From positions 1 through 22,403 of the forward strand of contig RMBW01000235.1 of the NCBI GenBank assembly GCA_004009845.1: a stretch of DNA of 22,403 nucleotides, written 5' to 3'. The position numbers were made by a program, and so were the translations under genes. Numbering within the stretch: position 1 is the stretch's first letter; each line of letters starts with the position of its first letter. Shown here in pieces: positions 9,446 to 17,505 of the stretch. A model generated the notes under the pieces. That model made no database searches. It saw only the letters and a program-made list of their open reading frames with translations, and was not told the DNA's origin. Source of the DNA: Davidsoniella eucalypti. Lineage: Eukaryota; Ascomycota; Sordariomycetes; Microascales; Ceratocystidaceae.

Positions 9446-10080
9446 GAACTATTCTCCGTACCCTATCTTCGGGTCTGATAGTAGAATCACGAGCCATACC
9501 AAATTTCATAGAATATCGGATAACGGATATCATAGTAATGGATTCCGCATTTTGTGCGTCTCATACATCATAAAAGATGCAGAGTACTGATGCCACCTTG
9601 ACAGCTTGAATCAACATTACTGGGTTGTCTTTTAATAGAGATAGATCTAAGCAAACATGGCGACATCTTACTTTCTCAATATTATATTTTTGAGAAACAC
9701 TCGATTAACGTCAAATTCAAGCTCGCTTACACGATGAACACTTGGAATTTTCTGTCACACAAGAGTTTTATTTACAACCGTCACGATGGCACAAAGTTGG
9801 TCTTTACGATATGACCCCATGATTTGTCCAGTATCCAGCTTTTTTATTAACCTCTGAGCCGAGGCAAGTGTTGATCATAGAATATATCATACTTTCACCA
9901 ACAATTGCTGATGAAAGATAGCTAAAGAAACCATTCTTGATGTGATTGGTCCAAAAGTAAGTTCATGCAGCTAACTTCTTACATTTTACCCACATACACA
10001 TCGACTCAGCTCCGTCAGAATCTTCTCTGAATCCATTCTCAAGAGAAACATAGTAGATAAAGAGGAGATCTCGGTGTCAT
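9446..10080. other. Spacer, nothing recognised
   Basis: The stretch is AT-rich and contains only one 61-codon ORF (9405-9590), which overlaps the end of the repeat array and lacks motifs. No RNA gene or repeat was seen. Confidence 0.45.
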
Positions 10081-10476
10081 ATGATGATGCATTGCCTATT
10101 CTCCAACGTCAATCTCGCAGCGCCGTGTCATTTGATCTCCGCAAAACAACAGCAAAAACTACCTCCACCAACAATATCTACATCAACATCTACATACAAA
10201 AACAATATCCCCAAAGTGAGTAACAATGACCAACCAAAAAAGACTATCAAGCTCCCGTTTGGTACTCTAATCCGACCTACCAACAACCTCCTACTGATAG
10301 ACGAGATAGTCCGCAACGTTGCTCAGGCAGCAGAATATAGCCAAAAGCAAACAGGGCTCCACGCTCCACCAGGCTGCGTATCTATTCATTGGTTTCATCA
10401 TAGTAGCCAATGTTCTGTATGCAGTTTTGCTACCAAACGGATATTCCGCTCAGTTTGTTTGTTCGAGCGTTTCTAG
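10081..10476 (+). CDS. Unrecognised 131-residue ORF, doubtful
   Basis: The ORF has a hydrophilic middle rich in Pro, Ser, Thr and Lys (LPPPTISTSTSTYKNN) followed by LPFGTLIRPTNNLLLIDEIV, a plausible amphipathic stretch. In the +1 frame an overlapping ORF (10319-10624) contains the hydrophobic run AAYLFIGFIIVANVLYAVLL, which looks more like a membrane helix than chance. The two together could be one broken gene, the shift falling near 10350. There is no family match, no obvious promoter and no consensus intron joining the frames. Confidence 0.2.
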   Translation: MMMHCLFSNVNLAAPCHLISAKQQQKLPPPTISTSTSTYKNNIPKVSNNDQPKKTIKLPFGTLIRPTNNLLLIDEIVRNVAQAAEYSQKQTGLHAPPGCVSIHWFHHSSQCSVCSFATKRIFRSVCLFERF

Positions 10477-11249
10477 AGTTACCACCTCACATACGTATCT
10501 TTGTAGGCTGTGTAGCAACTTATTTTATCCTGGTCATGACCTAAATTTCTACCTATACCATACCACGCTCCCATTCAAGCCTATATCCCGATATCTATCT
10601 CCCACATTACCTTTTCATACCTAAAAATAATGACAATGCCCCGACAAACTACGGCTCCTCTCTCCCATTCGATGATACATACGTTTGTTGCAATGTACTG
10701 CAGCTACGAAGTGTACTCTCTAGCCATCGTACGCATGTTCCGGAAACTTCAAAGATCTGCCAACTTCCTACACTCCCACCACCCCCTCAGATTCCATTTG
10801 CGCATGGGTTACGCCGCCCAAGTACCGCGGAAATGGACTCGGTAAATGTTAAGCTTAGACATAGAATATCATCACGGTTCAAAATTGTATCAGATTGTAC
10901 CTCGAACGTAAGGTCCATCACTACTTATAAGTATGTATGGGAAAGAGTCTCCGAGAAAAGGTAAAAATACAAGGGTTGTAAACCCTATCACAGACCCCCC
11001 ATTGACTAGGGTATGTAACCCTACAATCGGCCAATAAAGTTGGAGCGACCAATCAAGATAAAGCAAAGAACTCACAATCAATTGTGTACAAACAAAAACA
11101 CACTTTAAGATTTGATGCTATGGTAGATTAGACAAGGTATGCAAACAAAAAAACCCTCACAACCAAAAAAAAGATGCTAATAGTGGAGAAGATACCTCCA
11201 AGAAAAAAAAATAAAAAAAAAATAAATGGAATCTACCTCTAGATTAATT
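10477..11249. other. Spacer with two small palindromes
   Basis: No gene is recognised. Two adjacent short palindromes share arms: AGGGTT-GTA-AACCCT (10972-10986) and AGGGT with ACCCT (11008-11022). An A-rich run with interspersed T (about 11196-11226) resembles a retroposon tail, but no duplicated target site was identified with confidence. Confidence 0.4.
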
Positions 11250-11603
11250 CAGCCACCATGGCCAACGTTGTCACGACCACAAGGCTTGCGCTAGACAAGT
11301 ACAGCGGAGGGGGAGGGACTGAGGAGGATTTAGTGTAGTTTTGTTTTTCATGTTCTATATGCCTTACTGTTCTATGTTTTTGTTTTCATGTTTTACTACT
11401 CTTTCTTTTGTTTTGTATTTGTTTTTGCTGCTCTTAGTGGAGTTATGGTAGTTCTTCGGGCTAGGGGACGGTGTCGTCCCGTACATAAAAAGCTATTGGG
11501 TTTATCGAGCGGAGGACTTTAAATATCTGTCCGGTAGCCAATCCGGCGTCGTATGATTTTAGTGATTTAGGTAGACGTTAAATATAATCAAATCAAATCA
11601 AAT
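11250..11603 (+). mobile_element. Family Y retroelement 3' end, copy Y2, inside a GNAT gene
   Basis: This copy carries the same 3' sequence as 2130-2333, ending in four AATCA-type tail units. It has a T-rich 3' UTR and, upstream, a short open stretch starting GCCACCATGG (11252) and ending GGTEEDLV with TAG at 11335-11337. That stretch is probably the last residues of an element ORF rather than a small gene. The tail abuts GNAT coding sequence at about 11604, so the element seems to have inserted in or next to that gene. The 5' boundary is approximate. Confidence 0.6.
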
Positions 11604-11833
11604 ACGAGTGGATTTCGGAGTAGGATGCGGTGCGTGTGGGAATGGAACAATACGAATAGTTCCAACAGGTTTTGATGATTTACCTTTTGCTCTACGACGA
11701 AGACGTCGTTACGGACAACCATGGCATCGTGGAAAAGCTGGGGTATGGTTGGCTGGGCTTCCTTCGTGGCAGGAAGAGTACGAGAGTATTTGCTGACGTC
11801 CAAAGAGACAGTGATTTCTGGTTCAGTAGCCAT
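11604..11833 (-). pseudogene. GNAT-type N-acetyltransferase, truncated and internally deleted
   Basis: From ATG 11833 the minus strand reads MATEPEITVSLDVSKYSRTL and reaches LFHDAMVVRNDVFVVEQK, the start of many fungal GNAT proteins (usually followed by an Asn/Glu/Asp-rich turn and a HWV strand). After codon 50 only 11 bases (11673-11683) precede KPVGTIRIVPFPHAPHPTPK in another frame, the next conserved segment of the same family. About 40 residues plus the frame are therefore missing, although AAG|GTAAAT could also be an intron donor. Sequence stops at the tail of Y2, so the acetyl-CoA binding part is absent here. Family recognition is from memory of the motif. Confidence 0.65.
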
Positions 11834-11928
11834 GTTTGGTTTCGTGTAGGGCTTATACATAGAGATAGTTATAAAGATGAGAAATAAATTAGGTTATTGC
11901 TTTTGTAGCTGTTACGTATTATATGCTC

Positions 11929-12276
11929 TTAAATAGCGGCTTTCTTATATATAAACATATTAATATAGTTATACATATCATGTCTGCTTTGATGAACATC
12001 CTTCGGGGCAGCCCCACTAAATACAGCCAAACTAAGTGTAGATAAGTGTACATTGTAAAATCGATTCAAGCGCGGCAAAGACCCACTTCTTCCTTGCAGT
12101 CTCCATACTTGGATGTACAAGTTGTGCATATTGATGGACACCTCTCCCTGCAGCAACCCTAGTTCAGCTATGCCAGCTATTGTTACACACTGCTCAGTCC
12201 CAGAAATAAAAATGGGGTTTTTCTGTAAGTAAAGTAAATTGAGCTTACCATTTGCAGTATCCGCATTAGACGTCAT
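11929..12276 (-). pseudogene. Fragment resembling N-terminal domain of Grc3/NOL9 RNA 5'-kinases
   Basis: The 115-codon ORF contains ISGTEQCVTIAGIAELGLLQ, then GEVSIN and, 22 residues on, RFYNVHLSTLSLAVFSG. The order matches the N-terminal beta domain of Grc3-type polynucleotide kinases: a Gly-rich strand, an inner x-G-x-V-x-I strand, then (V/F)Y-x-V..ST-x-SL-x-V. Grc3 acts in pre-rRNA ITS2 processing in the nucleus. No P-loop or kinase core follows; the ORF ends in lysine/aromatic-rich sequence and a stop. The first codons could be spliced (GTAAGC...TTACAG), but that intron would be only 26 nt. It sits upstream of the GNAT remnant on the same strand, so both may be debris of host genes. Confidence 0.35.
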
Positions 12277-12526
12277 AGAGAAGATTCCGCGAATATTTTG
12301 TGTATATCATCGCCGTTTGGAATTTTATATGAATTCCAATTGGAAAAAAAGTACGATTTTGAAGGATAATAACGCAAAAACGGTGAATCGAACTAATGAC
12401 TTTTTTATAGCAGGAAAGAAGACCAAGAATTGGGCACTATTCGTCTGAACATAAAGCCGGCAGAAAAACTTGCTTAGTAAGACCAACCATAGCATATACA
12501 ACTAAATATTAACGATGCTAGAACTG

Positions 12527-12656
12527 TCCCGAACATATACACAAGCTATTGAGTTTGTTGTCTTAGCGGAGGGGGGGGGACTTTCAATTACTTGTCAGGT
12601 ATCCTAATCTGGGTGGCATCGTACAATCCTAGTGATTCAATGAAACGTTCAGGAAT
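12527..12656 (+). mobile_element. Family Y remnant, copy Y3
   Basis: This is a diverged copy of the Y 3' end. GTCCCGAACAT..AAGCTATTGAGTTT..AGCGGAGG..GGACTTT..TGTCAGGTATCC..GGCATCGTACAATCCTAGTGATTCA follows the order of 11480-11580 with substitutions and a G run. The simple-repeat tail has been lost. Confidence 0.5.
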
Positions 12657-13206
12657 CTTGCTAATACAACTAACTAGTTTAATCTATCTGAATATCAGCT
12701 ACTCTTGTCCAACAATAACGCTGTATCTGTAGTTCTAGGGCGCACTGAGATCTTAGACAGGCTGCTTGAACAAGTAAAGTAATAAAAGTTTGTGCAAATT
12801 TACCAAAAGAGTTCGGTACCTCGATGGTACCTACATCTCTTGCCGCCGTCTCGGCCGTGTTCTCTTCTCTTGGTGTTCTGTGTCGTCGGTGTTGTCGTTG
12901 TGTCCCTTCATCCACCATATCCTCCTGTAACCCCCCCTATTCCTGTCCTTATCCTTCCCTTCCAGCTCATTCCATCCACTGGGGCGCCCCATCTTATCTT
13001 CATCATCCTCCTATCCATTCTCCCTCCTCAGAGTGTAGGGTGACTTCTACGAGTTTGTCCTGAGGTTGATCATTCCCGCCTTGGAGCTATGCGGACCAGG
13101 TTTGTTAGGTTTATCGCAGAGCTCCATCTCGCAGAAGCCGACACTCTACACCCTCTAAGTCCGTCTAAGTCCGTATGCGTGCGAGTTGGTTGGCGGCCTA
13201 ATTCTT
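12657..13206. other. GC-richer segment, possible decayed coding sequence
   Basis: Base composition rises toward 12830-13200. On the minus strand an ORF (12679-12918) starts with a basic, Arg/Thr/Glu-rich stretch and continues TIEVPNSFGKFAQTFITLLV. Neighbouring minus frames are also open and charged, which suggests a decayed gene or element ORF rather than a clean CDS. TAAGTCCGTC is tandemly repeated near 13157-13175. No family is recognised. Confidence 0.3.
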
Positions 13207-13313
13207 GTTCCTAGCAAGGATTGGCCAGGAAAGCGGTGAGTGGCCTAAGCGGTGAGTGAGGCCACTCCGGTGTTAATATTCAGCTAGGAACTGAACCATT
13301 AGACCATTCCCGA
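13207..13313 (-). repeat. tRNA-like segment within nested inverted repeats (SINE head candidate)
   Basis: On the minus strand TGGTCTAATGG (13306-13296) fits the Pol III A box consensus TRGYNNANNNG, and its context GGTCTAATGGTTCAGTTCC resembles tRNA-Glu or tRNA-Gln D arms. No good B box follows. The plus strand also shows an outer perfect 9-bp stem (GTTCCTAGC 13207-13215 with GCTAGGAAC 13283-13291), an inner perfect 9-bp stem (GAGTGGCCT 13238-13246 with AGGCCACTC 13259-13267) and the direct repeat AAGCGGTGAGTG. It may be a tRNA-derived SINE head or another structured RNA. Confidence 0.35.
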
Positions 13314-13424
13314 CTTCCTGGCGAAAGGGTGACCTATAAATTAGTTTATAACACATGTCCATTGATCCGATAGGAAAAAGGCAAAACAACTTCAATTATC
13401 ACCACACTTGCGCTTTGGCTATGA

Positions 13425-13486
13425 TTTTATTTTTTATTTTATTTTATTAAGGCGGAAATGGAGCTCTTGATAGCTATGTAGCACCT
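13425..13486 (-). mobile_element. Family W 3' end, copy W2
   Basis: On the minus strand TGCTACATAGCT, TCAAGAGCTCCATTTCC and a tail of AAAAT-type units match W1 at 13600-13672 over about 34 bp plus the tail, and match the 55-bp insertion at 6823-6877. Upstream sequences of the two copies differ, as expected for separate 5' truncations. Confidence 0.55.
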
Positions 13487-13599
13487 CGGTATCCTAAGAT
13501 ACATACACAGCCCTAAACCAATACTAGTATACAATGTATATTGATGCTCTGACGGCAGTAACCAAATATAATTAGCATTCTTGGTGAAGAATGTGTCTT

Positions 13600-13672
13600 T
13601 TTTACTTTTTTTATTTTTTAATTCAATTTTTATTATGGTGGAAATGGAGCTCTTGACAGCTATGTAGCAGAA
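13600..13672 (-). mobile_element. Family W 3' end, copy W1
   Basis: The sequence is the same as W2 with a longer A-rich tail. A 91-codon minus ORF spanning both copies shows the pair as a repeated peptide (CYIAVKSSIST and CYIAIKSSISA), a by-product of the duplication rather than a protein repeat. Its 5' limit probably lies between 13672 and 13747, where the LINE fragment on the plus strand begins. Confidence 0.55.
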
Positions 13673-13747
13673 ACGAAGGACTTGGGTGACAACAAGACGT
13701 TCATTGGACGCCAATGGATGGGAATACAGCCAACCGGCAGACGCTAA

Positions 13748-14446
13748 ATCATTGCTGATTCCCTCCTTATGGGCATGACCAGTGAACGTTTCCTACTCCC
13801 GGGCCCCATGACGGACAAGCCGTGCCCGGAGTGCCACCAGACTGTCAAGTGGGCCCATCACCAAAAGTGCCAACGGACCACTGCCCGTGCCCGGTCAACT
13901 CACCGCCTTCACAACATGGTTCGAAACTGCTTCCACCAGTCTCTCCGCCAGTCAGGAATCCTGTGCGACCTGGAACCCCACTTCAGGCACATCGATGAGG
14001 AAGACTCCGGCCGACGAGCCGATTGGGGATTCGAGGAGGTTGGATTGGGCAAGCTCTACGACCTGACAATCATCACGCTTCACGGGGAACACTACTCAAG
14101 GGAAGCATCTACCATTCTGAACAAGAGTTACAACGCTAAGATTGGTAAATGCCCCCCCCTGGAAGCTGGCGAGCAGTTCTACCCCATAGTGTTCTCCCAG
14201 GGCGGATCGATGGACCCGAGGTCTGAAACTACGTTCAAGATACTACAATAACGTATGTCAAAGACCACCTCAGCCTGGCTCGCCCGAACCGTGGGCATCC
14301 TGATGGCTGAAACCCATTGGGTGACCCGAGGAGTGGCTCGAGAAGGCCGCATGGGTGACGGCGCAACACTCCCAGTCTGTCCCTCGGACTTGGGGAATCA
14401 AGACGAGGACGATTTCGCGGATTGTGAGGAGGGCTTCCTGGTCTGA
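13748..14446 (+). pseudogene. LINE C-terminus with CCHC knuckle and restriction-like endonuclease domain
   Basis: The fragment opens at 13748 without a start; the ATG at 13769 is internal. Numbering from 13769, C19-x2-C22-x7-H30-x3-C34 is a CCHC knuckle. Then come a His/Arg segment with H45 and H48, EP (69-70), R-A-D85, D98 in YDLTI 13 residues later, and NKSYNAK (K119, K124). This is the order of the PD-(D/E)XK-type endonuclease at the C-terminus of R2, NeSL and related LINEs, which nicks target DNA for reverse transcription. F-YPIVFSQGG follows, also typical. A TAA at 14249-14251 interrupts the frame, which stays open to TGA 14444-14446 (end EEGFLV). The reverse transcriptase is absent, so this is a dead 5'-truncated copy. 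Confidence 0.7.
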
Positions 14447-14676
14447 GGAGCATGTGAATGATGTTTTGATTGGGTGCTGCTTTCTTTTGATGATTCTACA
14501 GCTGTGACAAGGTTTTTTTCGCTCTTCTTATTTCCTCTAACTATATTGCTTTAACTGCTTCTTTTTACTATTTCCTCTACTATTACCTTTCTTTGCTTTG
14601 CACTTATCGCTACATTTCAAACTAGTTTTTACACTTTAAAATTGCCAAAACAACTTTAATATACAGGCACAACTTT
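13748..14676 (+). mobile_element. Family X LINE, 5'-truncated copy with 3' UTR
   Basis: It comprises the endonuclease pseudogene plus a T-rich 3' UTR. Positions 14478-14676 match 19703-19866 on the minus strand, including TCGCTCTTCTT, CTATTACCTTT and an almost unbroken final block (CACTTTAAAATTGCC..AACTTTAATATACAGGCACAACTTT). The shared match ends at about 14676, where family Y sequence begins. X therefore ends there, or continues into the Y tail. Confidence 0.65.
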
Positions 14677-14756
14677 AATATATGTCCGGTATCCAATCCG
14701 GCGTCATATGATCTTAGTGATTTATCTAGATGTTGAATATAGTCAAATCAAATCAA
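14671..14756 (+). mobile_element. Family Y tail, copy Y4
   Basis: ACTTTAATATATGTCCGGTA, CCAATCCGGCGTCATATGAT, TTAGTGATTTA and an AATCA-repeat tail match the last 85 bp of Y1 and Y2. It is fused directly to the 3' end of X. It could be an independent truncated insertion or the real 3' end of the X element. Confidence 0.6.
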
Positions 14757-14779
14757 TTGTGAAGGAACGGCGCGGGACC

Positions 14780-14976
14780 ACATGGTTTTTTATATACTTT
14801 TTCTTCTTGGAACTATGGGCGCAACGAGGAAAGGACTTGAAATATTTGTTCGTTGCAAGAAAATTGTGCTGGCAGACTCTCAAGAGATCAGCAAACAAAA
14901 ATATATTTCCGGTAACCAATCCGGCGTTGCATAATGTTGGTGATTCAGGTAGAAGTTAAATATAGCCAAGTCAAGT
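14780..14976 (+). mobile_element. Family Y remnant, copy Y5
   Basis: GGTTTTTTATATA, CTATGGGCG, GGACTTGAAATATTTGT, CCGGTAACCAATCCGGCGTTG and GTGATTCAGGTAGAAGTTAAATATA follow the Y order, with an extra block of about 50 bp in the middle and a degraded tail (AGCCAAGTCAAG). Y4 and Y5 lie in direct tandem. Confidence 0.55.
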
Positions 14977-16620
14977 TGATGTTGATTTCTGTCTCAATTG
15001 AATTTTCCTGAACTTCTCTGAAGTGGAGTTTCCTTGGCCATTGCTACCACTATTACTATTGCTCTTCTGTCTGTAATATATAGATGATCAATTTTAATAT
15101 AAAAGATTTGGTCCCAAGGCTATGACGTTTTAGTAACCATGATATTTCAATGTGACATCTTTGTGCCCGAGTCCTCAATGATAGTCCTTGAGATATCTAT
15201 ATCTTGAGAAGTCTATCAGAATTTGCTCTGATAGTTTTCTTCCCTCAGTTGTGGCATTCTTGGAGAGGGAAAGCCGTGTTTTCTTCTTGGTACATCAGAT
15301 TTTATTGCCATTTGCTTTGGGAACTACTGCTCAAATAGTACTCAGTGTCTTTTTAATACGACTTAAACTATCTAGTCATATGTTATTCTTGTGCTTATAG
15401 ACCTGATGATTTTGCGAGCACATCAGCTACCTCATTCGGGTATATCCATAGGGGGGGAGGTTTCCTTGTAGCTCAGAAGAGCCTCACCACCACTTTTTCT
15501 CTTTCCCATTGACTGTAAGATTACTAGTAGGGTGTTTGTGGAATCAGGAAGCCTTTTCATGTCTGTTTCTTGAGAATAGTAGGGAAGGAATACCAGTATG
15601 TCTAGAATGAGAGGGGAATGGCTGGACTAGCCTACTATAGTGGACATGAAAACTGCCTTGAACACTTGGACAATTTGCTCATGTTTGTACCCTTTGAGCA
15701 TCTGTAGTTCGTCAAGTGACCTTTTATAAGCTGGGCTATCTCATTTGCATAATATCAGATCGCGATGCCTTTTCAAACTAAACAGAGACCTAATTATCTT
15801 AAAGTGACTTTAGCTGGTGTTTCTTTTCTATCTACAGGTCTAGAGAGATGCTTCACTGTTAACGTTTATCAGACTAGTCTTCGATATAATGACTCCCGAA
15901 GTGAGCCTTCACTGCACTTCTTAGTACTGTGACAATTGGCGTGTAAGAAGGAGAGAGTTACAAAAAGTTAAAAACTGCGAGATTTTTGGAAATCTGGCTT
16001 AGCTTAGGCTCTGAATACTATTCCTGGGTCTAACATCGATCTGGCTGCCAAAAAATTGTTTCTGGCCTAACTACAGCATTCAAGTCATCTAATATGAGCT
16101 GGTTTCTATTATACAGAGACATACATCTGCCAATCTGGATGTAATGTGGCGAAAGAAATGCACTATACTATAAATGTATAGGACTTTCGCTTTTTAGCTA
16201 GAAATCCAGGCTGTTATTTCCCGGTCAAAGCTGTTGCTAGTAAGTGCAACTGCCCATAACCATCATGAGTAGGTACTATAAAACTATTACAGAAAGTCGA
16301 GTTTATATTTATATCGATACTACCAGCCCTTCTATGACAAAATGTTTCTCCTCTGCTCATTTCTGATATGTAAACTTTCATTTGAATTTAGACAAGATAC
16401 ATGTGTAGTGATTATTGGAGGGCTCCACTTACAACATCAACTAGTTAAATTCAAAAGATCATGGAACTCCACCAACACATGTTATAATATGTTATATTGA
16501 CACCAGAAATGTTAGAACGTAGGGCCCAGTACAGATTTGACAATTATCTGAGTCTTTCTCAGTATTTCAATTAATACTACCACAATATAACCAATATCTA
16601 GCTAAACCCAATTCGCTTTA
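14977..16620. other. Long AT-rich spacer upstream of the secreted-protein gene
   Basis: No gene is recognised. A 70-codon ORF at 15188-15400 is hydrophobic but has no motifs and contains the hairpin CTATCAGA-ATTTGC-TCTGATAG (15213-15234). No repeat family from elsewhere in the window was seen here. Confidence 0.45.
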
Positions 16621-16625
16621 TTGTT

Positions 16626-16735
16626 AGGACTTCAAATCTTAGGACTTTTTCACCCAACCCGGAACTTGCTTTGGCACTAAGACTTCAAGTTAAAGGACTT
16701 TTTGCAGCCCATAGAAACTTCCTTCCTATAAAAAG
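16626..16735 (+). promoter_or_regulatory. Promoter: 53-bp direct repeat and TATA box
   Basis: Two diverged copies with a 53-bp period begin at 16626 and 16679, sharing A(G/A)GACTTCAA, then AGGACTTTTT, then AACTT. They end at TATAAAAAG (16727-16735), a good TATA box. A pyrimidine-rich stretch (16749-16775) and CATCAAC-like sequence downstream suit a start site. The repeated blocks may bind the same regulator twice; the factor is unknown. Confidence 0.5.
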
Positions 16736-16856
16736 GTGGTCACTCCCCCCATCTGGGAGATTTCCTTTTTCCTAACTTCCTCATCAACAACAACTTTCCG
16801 ATCAGTTTGTCAAAGCTATACATCATCACTATTTATTTAGTATCTTCTACAGCATA

Positions 16857-17096
16857 GTGAGTATTCAAGTTCTCTCTCATCTCCTATCATCTATCATCAC
16901 TTGCCTCTATCATCTTTGCTACTTTCCATCATTGTCTTGCATCTGTTCCTTTCATCATCTATCATAACTATAACTACCTTTCATCATCATTACTTTCCAT
17001 CACTACTGTCCTGTCACTACTATCTATTATCACCACTACCCTCTTATCATCTACAATTACTAGGCTGTCACTTATTCCTTCTTTACATGCTTACAG
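16857..17096 (+). other. Candidate leader intron 1 of the secreted-protein gene
   Basis: Donor GTGAGTATTCAA follows CTACAGCATA; the acceptor is ATGCTTACAG, with TACTAG upstream as a possible branch site. Length is 240 nt. The interior is a low-complexity ATCATC/TATCATC tract. Its two ends match those of the next intron. A 66-codon ORF inside it is low-complexity and not a gene. Confidence 0.45.
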
Positions 17097-17292
17097 CATA
17101 AACATTTCTTCCCATAACACAATGACAACTACAGTGAAAAAATCAGTTCAATTGTACTTGTTTTCACCACCAGTGTCTTTCTTTCCCCCATTGTATACTC
17201 TTAAATATTGGTACACTCTTGCTAACAATTCATAGCTTCTTTTTTAATTTATATTTTTGACATCAGCCATACCGTCTAACAATCTTCCGACA

Positions 17293-17387
17293 GTGAGTAT
17301 TCAAATCCCTTACTATCTATCATCATCACTGCCTTCTTACCATCTGCAATTATTGCCCATGCATCGCTTCTTTCCACACTTTCACAG
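17293..17387 (+). other. Candidate leader intron 2, homologous to intron 1
   Basis: Donor GTGAGTATTCAA repeats that of intron 1. ATCTATCATCATCACT and CTTACCATCTGCAATTA also have counterparts there, and the acceptor TTTCACAG is followed by CAT just as in intron 1. Length is 95 nt. Confidence 0.45.
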
Positions 17388-17431
17388 CATGGATTCCTTC
17401 ATAAAGACAATTACAACTATTGTTCGCCGTG

Positions 17432-17476
17432 GTGAGCACACTACCTAACGCCGCATTGATACTAATAGTTTTTCAG
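17432..17476 (+). other. Candidate leader intron 3, may fuse an upstream start codon
   Basis: Donor GTGAGC, branch site TACTAAT (17460-17466) and acceptor TTTTTCAG make a compact 45-nt intron. Removing it joins ATG 17389 (MDSFIKTITTIVRR) in frame to ATG 17506, adding 24 residues. Without splicing, the upstream ORF stops at 17448. Confidence 0.45.
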
Positions 17477-17505
17477 TAGTTCTCTTTCTCAGGATTGTAG
17501 CTACC

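Noticed and set aside
13439..13714. 91-codon minus ORF with a repeated peptide
   Set aside because: The repeated peptide comes from two W element ends and their A-rich tails, not from a protein gene.
14708..14959. 83-codon ORF
   Set aside because: It runs across the Y4 tail and Y5, which are non-coding 3' ends in the other copies.
15213..15234. 8-bp hairpin resembling a terminator
   Set aside because: The DNA is eukaryotic, the stem is AT-rich and no gene ends nearby.
16901..17101. 66-codon ORF rich in His, Leu and Ser
   Set aside because: It lies within a CT/ATC-rich low-complexity tract of a likely leader intron.
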